From Prochlorococcus sp. AG-363-M17 (GTDB lineage Bacteria > Cyanobacteriota > Cyanobacteriia > PCC-6307 > Cyanobiaceae), in the NCBI GenBank assembly GCA_003278365.1, contig QCFS01000008.1, forward strand, positions 1 to 58,659: a stretch of DNA of 58,659 nucleotides, written 5' to 3'. Both the position numbers and the translations under genes were made by a program. Shown piece by piece: positions 19,698 to 27,579 of this stretch. Position 1 is the first letter of the stretch, and each line of letters begins with the position of its first letter. The notes beneath the pieces were generated by a model. That model ran no database searches and was not told the origin of the DNA. It worked only from the letters and a program-made list of their open reading frames with translations.

Positions 19698-20801
19698 TCA
19701 GAAACGAAATAATAGATTGTCGTATGGCAACCAGAGGTATGAGTGACCAGAATATAATAGCCAAACTACCAAAACTAAAAGAGAAAAAATAGTTATTAAT
19801 CTTGTCCATACAAGAGGAGATATTTTCAGGAAATATGTATAAGGCAAATTACTTCCAACTAAGACTTGTAATGGAATTAAATAAAGTGCAATGCGATCAA
19901 TCATCGTGCTTGGCAAACCGACTAGCAGGCCTAAGAAACAAATGAAGGAACCAAAAGACATCATGGTCCAGATCCTTGTTGAAGCAGGTGAAAGTTTGAA
20001 CTTTTTCTTAATTAGAAGGAAAACACTTGCTGGCATCAAACATAAAAGAACTCGAACCCAAGCTCCTTCAGACTCCATGAGTGCATAGCCCTGCAACCAA
20101 GAAATGAGTATTGGTTCAAAGACAGTCACGTACAAACCATATGTAACACCAATCAGCAAAATAAATCGAACTATTTTTGTGAACTTGATTGATGGCTTGC
20201 CGCTAAGCATAGGCAATAAAAGTAAGACTAGAATAGTTCTATGAAAGGTAGACCCTAGTATTATCCAAGCAATATAAGAAAGTAGTCTATCTTTTTGAAG
20301 CATTAGAATTGCAATCATCTCAAAACCTAATGCAACACTATGTCTTGTATATCCCATCCCAACAACAATAATAAGATAGGGGAATGCAACTATTAGAGCC
20401 AACCATGGGTTGCGTTGTTGCTTGCAGAAATATAGAAGACAGCTTGAAAAAATGAATGCTGCAGTGACATTAGCTAGATAAATTCCTCCTCCCCAGTTGG
20501 CGCCGATCCAAATTAGAATATGCCAAAAAGGTTCTCTGATTTTAAAATCATTATATATACCGCTGCTTCCCAAAAAATATTCAACACCTCTGCCATCAGA
20601 CAGTAAATTTGGAAAATCTAGACCTGCCTTGATTTGCATGTCAATTAAATAGTTTTTCCAATCACCTCCAACATTAAATCTGAGACCAATAAACAAAGTA
20701 AAGAATATAATTAAGCAGGTCAATGTAGTTTTTGACCAAGACTTATACTTGGAGAGTCCTTGTAAGGCAAAGAAAAACCAGACACTTAAGTAAGTAATCA
20801 T
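19698..20801 (-). CDS. EpsG/Wzy-like polysaccharide polymerase (membrane protein)
   Basis: The 367-residue protein is strongly hydrophobic, with about ten predicted membrane segments. It carries features of the EpsG family: an early GLRFNVGGDWKNYL segment, and MGYTRHSVALGFEMIAILML in the middle, where an arginine sits in a membrane loop. EpsG and Wzy proteins polymerise lipid-linked repeat units on the outer face of the plasma membrane. It lies nine bases after the preceding reading frame's region and next to a flippase gene, consistent with that role. The family call is good; the repeat unit is unknown. Confidence 0.78.
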   Translation of the reverse strand: MITYLSVWFFFALQGLSKYKSWSKTTLTCLIIFFTLFIGLRFNVGGDWKNYLIDMQIKAGLDFPNLLSDGRGVEYFLGSSGIYNDFKIREPFWHILIWIGANWGGGIYLANVTAAFIFSSCLLYFCKQQRNPWLALIVAFPYLIIVVGMGYTRHSVALGFEMIAILMLQKDRLLSYIAWIILGSTFHRTILVLLLLPMLSGKPSIKFTKIVRFILLIGVTYGLYVTVFEPILISWLQGYALMESEGAWVRVLLCLMPASVFLLIKKKFKLSPASTRIWTMMSFGSFICFLGLLVGLPSTMIDRIALYLIPLQVLVGSNLPYTYFLKISPLVWTRLITIFSLLVLVVWLLYSGHSYLWLPYDNLLFRF

Positions 20802-20883
20802 GGTTTCCTCTTGTTTAGAGAAATTAGATTAGCCATAAAATTAGATTTGTATTCGCCCAGCAAATTTGTTGCATAATACTAGC

Positions 20884-22002
20884 CTATGCTTTTGCTTCAA
20901 TAGGAAAGCTGATGACTTGTTTAAATCTCTCTGCTGCAGAACTGAATGAATAGTTTTTTAGATAAATATCACGCAGCTCTTTAGGCGAATTTTTTCTTTT
21001 GGTTGATTGGGCAATATTAATCGCGGAAACAAATTCATCAGCATCATTGCAAACCCATCCTATCCTCTCCGCTACATCTTCATATCCTGAGAAAGCTTCC
21101 TTTGTTCCAATTACCTTCTTTCCATACATAAGAGCCTCCGCTACTTTTGTTTTCATTCCAGAGCCGTCAAAGATTGGGGCAATTACAAACTTTGCCCTAA
21201 GGTACCATTCTTTTAAACTAGAGACTTCCCCTATTACAATTAGTTTGCCAGGAATCTCCAATTGATCTCTAGAAAGGTTAAAGCCACGTCCCACTACATA
21301 AGTTTTAATGTTAATTCGTGGAGCAACTTTCTTAGCAAACCACGCTATTCCTGATTCATTAGCATAAAAGGCTCCTCCAACAAATAAGGCAAAATCGTCA
21401 TCATTTGTAGATTTTCTTTCTGAGTATTCGGGACATTGATCATCAAGAGAAATCGGTGAAATATGTGACGCGGCTCTATTGTAAATTCTCTTTAGTAACT
21501 TACTGTCTCTAGAGCTCAGGCAAATAATCTTGTCGCTGAAATTTACTGACATTCTTTCTGCAATATAGTTTGCAATTAGAACACCGATTGCTTTGATATT
21601 ACGCGAATAAAGTAAGGCCCCAAAAAAGAAACGAACTTCTACATTATGAAAGAAAGTAATTACTTCTACTTCTGGTAATGTCTTTTTTATGACATAAGCT
21701 AAAGCACCTAGGTTTGAGCCATCTATGAAAACACGATTTATGTGCCCATTTTTAATGATTTTGATTGTCTCAATTATGCTCCTTTTATTCACACCGTCAA
21801 TATAACCACGTGTTAGGCCTATTGTTTGCGACCATAGATTTTTGTATTTATTATCACTTAGCTCAAGCAATTGTAATCGGTTTTCTTGCAGGGATTGCAG
21901 AATCTTGTAGTTCAATTTACATAAACGCTCTCTTCCTCCAATGGGTTTCTTTTCTAATTTTTTTGTTATCAGCAACAAGCTAAACATGCTTTGCTGATCC
22001 AT
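20884..22002 (-). CDS. Glycosyltransferase, GT4/GT-B type
   Basis: The 372-residue protein has a GT-B fold pattern. The N-terminal domain starts FSLLLITKKLEKKPIGGRER. The C-terminal domain has FALFVGGAFYANESGIAWFA, RAKFVIAPIFDGSGMKTKVA with the E-A-L-M-Y-G-K-K-V-I-G-T region, and a sugar-nucleotide-binding glutamate. Two starts are possible: ATG 22002, overlapping the ABC transporter gene by 23 bases, or ATG 21987, overlapping by 8. The second starts right at the first strand. It belongs to the minus-strand polysaccharide operon. The sugar donor is unknown. Confidence 0.82.
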   Translation of the reverse strand: MDQQSMFSLLLITKKLEKKPIGGRERLCKLNYKILQSLQENRLQLLELSDNKYKNLWSQTIGLTRGYIDGVNKRSIIETIKIIKNGHINRVFIDGSNLGALAYVIKKTLPEVEVITFFHNVEVRFFFGALLYSRNIKAIGVLIANYIAERMSVNFSDKIICLSSRDSKLLKRIYNRAASHISPISLDDQCPEYSERKSTNDDDFALFVGGAFYANESGIAWFAKKVAPRINIKTYVVGRGFNLSRDQLEIPGKLIVIGEVSSLKEWYLRAKFVIAPIFDGSGMKTKVAEALMYGKKVIGTKEAFSGYEDVAERIGWVCNDADEFVSAINIAQSTKRKNSPKELRDIYLKNYSFSSAAERFKQVISFPIEAKA

Positions 22003-23770
22003 TCTCTATCTTAAAGACCTTATCGCATCCAACTAGCGTCGATTCACGATGTGCAATTAATATAATTGTCAAATTAGAGCTTAGATTGTTAATTGACTCC
22101 ATTACTTGACTCTCTGTTGTGTTGTCTAATGCACTCGTTGCCTCATCAAAAATGATGACCTCTGCGTTTTTATATAGTGCGCGGGCTATGCCAATGCGTT
22201 GGCGCTGGCCCCCACTAAGTCTGACACCTCTCTCTCCGACAATTGTGGAGTAGCCTTGAGGCGAGTTCTTTGCAAATTTATCAAGCATTGACATCTCAGA
22301 AGCTCGCTTCACCCTATCCATATCTATTTCATGAGTGGGGATTCCAAATGCAATGTTTTCAGCAATAGATGCGTCAGTCAAATAGATACTCTGAGGGACA
22401 TGAGCTAAAGATGCTCTCCAAGAACTAACTCTTCGATCATCATCTGAATCATATAGGTCTTTTCCATCAACTAGTATCTTCCCTTTAGTAGGAAGAAGTA
22501 AGCCCATTAAAAGATCCACAGCAGTACTTTTCCCGCAGCCAGTCTTACCAATAAACCCTATTCTCTCTCCCTTGAGGATGGTTATATTAAATCCTTCAAG
22601 AACATTTCTTAGCCCTTTTTTATAAGTGAAGTTAACATTTTTGAATTCTATCTTTTCTTTTAAACCTAATTTTTTTACCTTTAATGAAGTCAATGCTGAC
22701 TTGGGAATTGGCTTTGAAAGTAAGGTAAGTACATTCGCTATGACTTTTTTACTTGACTTTAGTAATGCCCAGCATTCATAAACTCTTTGTGCCAAGGGTA
22801 ATAGCCGTTGTGCTCCCAAAGCAAGTGAACCTAGCAAGGGCAATGCTTTAGTAACTCCTCCCTGTATAACTAATATGTATCCTGCAATTGCAATCAAAAC
22901 CATTCCTGCCGATTCAAGTGCCATCTTTGGATATGCTGTTAAGAAATTAATTTGAGCACCAGAGAGTCTTAGCGGTCTGTCTACTTGACTGTGAATAGAA
23001 GCATAGAACTCCTGGCTACTATCTAGAAGAACATCACGAATTGCTCCTTGAGCCTCTTGAATCCCTCTTATTAAATCTCTACTTAACTCCATTTTTTTGT
23101 TACCTAAAGCAGTTATAACTTTTTTACTTTTTTGTACGGCTACAGTATAAACAACAAAAATTATTCCTCCAATACCAATAGCCACTTGCCAGCTAATTGC
23201 CAAGAGAGTTGCGCTGAGGCCCACGATGATGAAAAGTGAACTTGCAAGAGAAATTATTGGAAAAATTGTATCTCCAACTAATTTGTTGACGTCAGTAATC
23301 AGTGATGCAATTACTTCACTACTGTTCCTTGAAAGATGTACTGAATATGGTTGAAAGAGGGTTCTCCGGTATGCTTCACAGCTAATATCTGAACCTATTC
23401 CAGCGGTCAGCTTTTGGCTAAATTTTATATTAAGTATCCGAATAGTTCCAGAGATAATTACAGTAAGTGCAAATCCAATTGTTATAGGTAAAAGTAGTTC
23501 CTCAGGGCCATTTATCCCGAATATGATCGCTATACTTTGAACGAAATCCTGTCTCCAGAGAGCATCTGGACTCGCTAAAACTGCTAGAAAGGGTATTATA
23601 GAAGCTAGGCTTATCATTTCCGCAATACTAGTTACTATAATAAGTATTATTAGTAATCCAAGTTGTTGCTTTCTTCTATTTGAAAGCTTCCCCCACAAGG
23701 CCATAAGAAGTACTTGCAGGCTTTCTTTGTCTGAGTAAAATAATTTACTATCTGTCGAATTAATCGTCAT
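21980..23770 (-). CDS. ABC transporter, fused membrane and ATPase domains (PglK/MsbA-like flippase)
   Basis: The 596-residue half-transporter has six predicted membrane helices in residues 20-340 and a C-terminal ATPase. The ATPase carries Walker A GKTGCGKSTAVDLLMG, Q-loop HVPQSIYLTD, signature VRLSGGQRQRIGIARAL and Walker B VIIFDEATSALD. In this gene neighbourhood it is most likely a flippase for lipid-linked oligosaccharides, like PglK of Campylobacter. No Wzx-type flippase is visible in the window. Its ATG overlaps the preceding dehydrogenase stop by four bases (ATGA), indicating translational coupling. Confidence 0.88.
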   Translation of the reverse strand: MTINSTDSKLFYSDKESLQVLLMALWGKLSNRRKQQLGLLIILIIVTSIAEMISLASIIPFLAVLASPDALWRQDFVQSIAIIFGINGPEELLLPITIGFALTVIISGTIRILNIKFSQKLTAGIGSDISCEAYRRTLFQPYSVHLSRNSSEVIASLITDVNKLVGDTIFPIISLASSLFIIVGLSATLLAISWQVAIGIGGIIFVVYTVAVQKSKKVITALGNKKMELSRDLIRGIQEAQGAIRDVLLDSSQEFYASIHSQVDRPLRLSGAQINFLTAYPKMALESAGMVLIAIAGYILVIQGGVTKALPLLGSLALGAQRLLPLAQRVYECWALLKSSKKVIANVLTLLSKPIPKSALTSLKVKKLGLKEKIEFKNVNFTYKKGLRNVLEGFNITILKGERIGFIGKTGCGKSTAVDLLMGLLLPTKGKILVDGKDLYDSDDDRRVSSWRASLAHVPQSIYLTDASIAENIAFGIPTHEIDMDRVKRASEMSMLDKFAKNSPQGYSTIVGERGVRLSGGQRQRIGIARALYKNAEVIIFDEATSALDNTTESQVMESINNLSSNLTIILIAHRESTLVGCDKVFKIENGSAKHV

Positions 23771-25152
23771 AGCCTAATGGGGTTTAATTTTCTTGGGACT
23801 ATGCCTTTCAGATCGACAATGATTCCTTTTTGTTGAATCAATTCTTTCCAATTATTGATGGTTAGACTCTTGAATTGTTTGTGCGCAACTGCTGCTATTA
23901 CCGCTTCATATCTTACTGATTGAGGGATAGTTTTCGTTAGATTGATTCCATATTTTCTCGAAGTATGCTTTAAGTCTACCCATGGATCTACAACTTCAGC
24001 CTCCATTCCATAGCTTTTCAATGCTTCTATTAGATCTATTACTCTTGTGTTGCGCAAATCAGGACAGTTTTCCTTGAATGATAGCCCTAGGACAAGAACC
24101 TTTGATCCATTTATTTCCATCCCTTTCTTTGCCATTTCAAGAACTAGTTGTTGGACTACCCAAAGTGCCATCCCATCATTGATCCTCCGACCAGCCAGGA
24201 CCACTTCAGGCCTGTAACCAAGTTGTTCAGCCTTGTGTGTTAAATAGTAAGGGTCAACGCTAATGCAATGCCCCCCTACAAGTCCAGGCCTAAATGGAAG
24301 AAAGTTCCATTTAGTTCCAGCAGCTTCTAGTACATCAAGAGTATCAATCCCAATTTTTTGGAAGATGATTGCAAGCTCGTTGACTAAAGCAATATTTAGA
24401 TCTCTTTGAGTGTTTTCAATTACTTTAGCTGCCTCTGCGATTTTCAAACTTGGAGCAAGGTGTGTTCCAGCTTGAATGATTGATTTGTATAGTGAGTCTA
24501 TCCATTCCGCAGATTCCGGAGTGCTCCCACTTGTTACTTTCGTAATAGTGGTTAGCTTATGTCTTGTGTCACCTGGGTTTATTCGTTCTGGACTGTATCC
24601 ACAAAAGAAACTCTTATTAAATACCAGACCAGACTCTTCTTCTATTATTGGTACACATATTTCTTCTGTAGCACCAGGGTAAACAGTACTCTCGAAAATA
24701 ATAATTGGGTTACAAATAAACTTCGACTCTTTCTGAGATACTGCTCTTTCTTTAAGAGCCTTGCCTACAGTCGCGCTTGCTTGTTTTAGTGGTAATAGAT
24801 CAGGCCTTTTGGCTGAATCTATTGGAGTCGGAACTGTCACAATAAAGACGTCTGCATTCTTTAGAGAAGAAGGATCACTTGTTACCTCGAATAGAGTGGC
24901 TGAGCTTAGTTCTTCTGGACTTGTTTCATTTGTGGTGTCAATTCCATTTTTTATCTCTTCAATTCTTTGGCAGTTAATATCAAAACCAATCACCTTTCTG
25001 GTTAATGGACTGTCTGAATGGCAAGATTTTCTAACTTTGCCAAACTCAACTCCAAGTGGTAAGCCAACATACCCAAGCCCTATTACAGCAATAGTGCATG
25101 AATATAGATTGGGGAAGAGAGATTCTTCAGAGATAGAGTTATTAGATTCCAT
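23767..25152 (-). CDS. WecC/TviB-type nucleotide sugar dehydrogenase
   Basis: The enzyme oxidises a UDP-N-acetylhexosamine at C6 to the uronic acid. The protein has the NAD loop AVIGLGYVGLPLGVEFGK near residue 22, FIVTVPTPID, the segment GYSPERINPGDTRH and the catalytic region FRPGLVGGHCISVDPYYLTH with its cysteine. The VGGHCI..DPYYL spelling is typical of WecC, WbpA and TviB rather than glucose dehydrogenases. I choose ATG 25152 (MESNNSIS, 461 residues), which limits overlap with the epimerase gene to 11 bases; the longest frame starts at 25188. It probably acts before or alongside the adjacent epimerase. Confidence 0.9.
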   Translation of the reverse strand: MESNNSISEESLFPNLYSCTIAVIGLGYVGLPLGVEFGKVRKSCHSDSPLTRKVIGFDINCQRIEEIKNGIDTTNETSPEELSSATLFEVTSDPSSLKNADVFIVTVPTPIDSAKRPDLLPLKQASATVGKALKERAVSQKESKFICNPIIIFESTVYPGATEEICVPIIEEESGLVFNKSFFCGYSPERINPGDTRHKLTTITKVTSGSTPESAEWIDSLYKSIIQAGTHLAPSLKIAEAAKVIENTQRDLNIALVNELAIIFQKIGIDTLDVLEAAGTKWNFLPFRPGLVGGHCISVDPYYLTHKAEQLGYRPEVVLAGRRINDGMALWVVQQLVLEMAKKGMEINGSKVLVLGLSFKENCPDLRNTRVIDLIEALKSYGMEAEVVDPWVDLKHTSRKYGINLTKTIPQSVRYEAVIAAVAHKQFKSLTINNWKELIQQKGIIVDLKGIVPRKLNPIRL

Positions 25153-26164
25153 AAAAGTTCCTGTACCAAGAAACAAAGCGCGACACACCTACTTGAACGG
25201 GAGTATTTGGCTTGAAGCTTATCCATTCGTTTAGCAAAGAAGTGTCTGCCGATGTTGCAGGTACATCTCCAGGCTGAATAGGGAGGAACTCTTTTATGGC
25301 CTTAACCCCGAGAGAGTTTTCAATTGCTTCGATGTATTCCATCAAAGGTGTTGGATCGGAATTCCCAATGTTGAAGATTCGGTGGGGACACCAGCTAGAA
25401 GAAGGATTTGGGTTTTGAGGGTCAAATGTCTGATCAGGAGTAGCTGGCTTGTCAATTAGTCGAACCAGGCTCTCGATTATGTCGTCAATAAATGTGAAAT
25501 CACGAACCATATCGCCCTTATTAAAAACTTTTATAGGCTTTCCTTTAAGCATTGCATCGGTAAAAAGAAATAGAGCCATGTCTGGACGGCCCCATGGTCC
25601 ATATACCGTAAAGAATCTTAGACCAGTTGCAGGGAGACCATAAAGATGACTGTAGGTGTGTGCCATTAGCTCATTTGCTTTTTTGCTGGCCGCATAAAGG
25701 CTTACAGGATGGTTGACTCCTTGAACTTCGGAAAAAGGTAGATTTGTATTTCCACCATAAACAGAGCTACTACTTGCATACAAAAGATTTTTAACACCAT
25801 TATGTCTACAGCCTTCTAGTATGTTTCCGAACCCCACTAGGTTTGATTGAATATATGCATTAGGGTTCTCTATTGAATATCTTACGCCAGCTTGAGCGGC
25901 AAGGTTTACGACTATGTCAATGTCATTGCTATTAAAGGTATCTTCTACGATTTGATTGTTTTCAATATCCCCTTGGACAAACTTTAGATCTGAGCCTGTC
26001 TTCTTAGCAGTCTCTTTTAGTTGTTTTAATCGGGCTTTTTTTAAATTTGGGTCGTAGTAAGGGTTTAGGTTGTCCAGCCCAACTACCGATCTTCCCATCT
26101 CTAGAAGTCGGTTGCTGAGATGAAAACCTATAAAACCAGCTGCTCCAGTGATTAGGACAGGCAT
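25142..26164 (-). CDS. NAD-dependent epimerase, UDP-glucuronate 4-epimerase (CapI) type
   Basis: The 340-residue short-chain-type enzyme begins with the Rossmann motif LITGAAGFIGFHLSNRLLE and continues LDNLNPYYDPNLKKARL, a stretch characteristic of UDP-glucuronate 4-epimerases and the capsule protein CapI. The active-site pair YxxxK is in SLYAASKKANELMAH, with the serine in LLYASSSSVYGGN. It likely interconverts UDP-glucuronate and UDP-galacturonate for the polysaccharide, using the UGDH product. It is the first gene of the long minus-strand run and diverges from the export operon. Confidence 0.9.
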   Translation of the reverse strand: MPVLITGAAGFIGFHLSNRLLEMGRSVVGLDNLNPYYDPNLKKARLKQLKETAKKTGSDLKFVQGDIENNQIVEDTFNSNDIDIVVNLAAQAGVRYSIENPNAYIQSNLVGFGNILEGCRHNGVKNLLYASSSSVYGGNTNLPFSEVQGVNHPVSLYAASKKANELMAHTYSHLYGLPATGLRFFTVYGPWGRPDMALFLFTDAMLKGKPIKVFNKGDMVRDFTFIDDIIESLVRLIDKPATPDQTFDPQNPNPSSSWCPHRIFNIGNSDPTPLMEYIEAIENSLGVKAIKEFLPIQPGDVPATSADTSLLNEWISFKPNTPVQVGVSRFVSWYRNFYGI

Positions 26165-26279
26165 TCAAATTTAGGCGTTGAACTGAAGCTGATATGGGAT
26201 AGAGAAATTGACCAGCTCCGTATGGAGAGTAACTCTAAGTAGGACCATTTTTTTGGAGTGGATCAAATCAATGGCCAAA

Positions 26280-26309
26280 CCAGTGACCAACAGACAATGT
26301 CTTGACTGG
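26280..26309. promoter_or_regulatory. Nested dyad symmetry between divergent polysaccharide operons
   Basis: An outer inverted repeat CCAGT...ACTGG (26280-26284 and 26305-26309) encloses a perfect inner repeat AGACA-A-TGTCT at 26292-26302. It lies in the 170-base gap between the epimerase start (26164) and the exporter start (26335). It could be an operator for a dimeric regulator or a leader hairpin of the exporter mRNA. The symmetry is seen directly; its function is inference. Confidence 0.35.
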
Positions 26310-26334
26310 CCACTAGAGCGGGTTTGAGAGGGTT

Positions 26335-27579
26335 TTGACGAATAAGTTCTTCTTCATGATCGCGCACAAAACGAGTTCACTAGGCATTCTCCTGGCTAGC
26401 TTAGCTGCCTTGTCTTGTGCTCCTTTGGCTTCATTTGCTACTAGCTTAGGGACCAGCCCCATAAGTATTGCTGAAGATGATAAGGATAACTCGGCAAAGA
26501 AAGGTAATAATCTTGCTTTGATCCCTAACCCTTCAGTGGATCAAGGCCAATCGCCTAATAGTTATATCCTTGGCCCTGAAGACAGAATATATATGGAGAT
26601 GATTGATATCCCGGAGTTGTCTGGATTTTTCTCGATTGGTCCAGATGGCACAATTTATTTACCTAGGCTTAGATCTGTCAAAGCAGAAGGACTGACTGTA
26701 AAGGGTTTGACTGATTTGCTAACAGACAGATATAAGGAATATGTTAAAGACCCTGATATTTACATAAACATAACTAAATATCGACCGATTAGAATATATG
26801 TAGGTGGTGAAGTTAAGAGACCTGGTTATTACACTCTGGCAGGTGCAAGAAGCGCAGATTTTGAAATTGACAAAACTGTTAGTAAATTCCCGGGATTGAG
26901 AGATCTTAATGCTGAATTAGCAGATCGCGCTAGTGATCCACTGACAGGCAATGATCAAAGAATCAATGTTTTCCCTACAGTCTTTGATGCAATTCGTGCG
27001 AGTTTAGGGATAACACCTTATTCGGATCTTTCCAAAGTTGAAATAACTAGAAAACGACCTTTAGAGTCTGGAGGAGGTTTGATTAGAACTAAAGTTGATT
27101 TTCTTACTCTTATAACAAATGGAGATGAATCTCAGAACTTAAGATTGTTGGATGGTGATTATGTAAAAGTCGAGAAAAGTAGCCTTGTACTTAGAGATCA
27201 ACTACTTAAAGCAAGTCAAACAAACCTAAGCCCACTATTCCTTAAAGTATTTGTAGGTGGAAGAGTGGAGGCCCCAGGTGCAATAACGTTGCCTAATGGC
27301 TCAAGTTTAAATAAGGCTTTATTAGCCGCCTCCCCTAAACTTCTGAAAGGAAAAGTTGAGTTCGTAAGATTTACAAAAGGAGGAGAAGTAGATCGACGTC
27401 TTTTTAGTTATAAGCCAACAGCACCAGTTTCAGATTATCGGAACCCAATTTTGATGACAGGGGACATTGTTAGAGTCCAGGAATCAATATTTACTAGCAC
27501 CATGAAAGTCATTAAGGAAGTATCTGATCCGTTCATTGGAATATATTCACTTTATAGACTTATAGATTCGATAAATTAA
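26335..27579 (+). CDS. Polysaccharide export protein (Wza/outer-membrane polysaccharide export family)
   Basis: This family forms the periplasmic and outer-membrane channel for capsule or exopolysaccharide. The 414-residue protein has a signal peptide (hydrophobic core roughly residues 16-35) and then a Poly_export domain with LGPEDRIYMEMIDIPELSG and GPDGTIYLPRL near residues 80-110. SLBB-type repeats follow: IRIYVGGEVKRPGYYTLAG near 160 and LKVFVGGRVEAPGAITLPNG near 305. The longest frame starts with TTG 26335; ATG 26356 is an alternative just ahead of the signal peptide. The next gene starts directly at the following base, so the two are co-transcribed. Confidence 0.92.
   Translation: MTNKFFFMIAHKTSSLGILLASLAALSCAPLASFATSLGTSPISIAEDDKDNSAKKGNNLALIPNPSVDQGQSPNSYILGPEDRIYMEMIDIPELSGFFSIGPDGTIYLPRLRSVKAEGLTVKGLTDLLTDRYKEYVKDPDIYINITKYRPIRIYVGGEVKRPGYYTLAGARSADFEIDKTVSKFPGLRDLNAELADRASDPLTGNDQRINVFPTVFDAIRASLGITPYSDLSKVEITRKRPLESGGGLIRTKVDFLTLITNGDESQNLRLLDGDYVKVEKSSLVLRDQLLKASQTNLSPLFLKVFVGGRVEAPGAITLPNGSSLNKALLAASPKLLKGKVEFVRFTKGGEVDRRLFSYKPTAPVSDYRNPILMTGDIVRVQESIFTSTMKVIKEVSDPFIGIYSLYRLIDSIN

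Noticed and set aside
24761-25234. 157-codon plus-strand open frame
   Set aside because: It is antisense to the WecC-type dehydrogenase and the end of the epimerase gene. Its residue composition is Ser-rich as expected for a shadow of a real gene.
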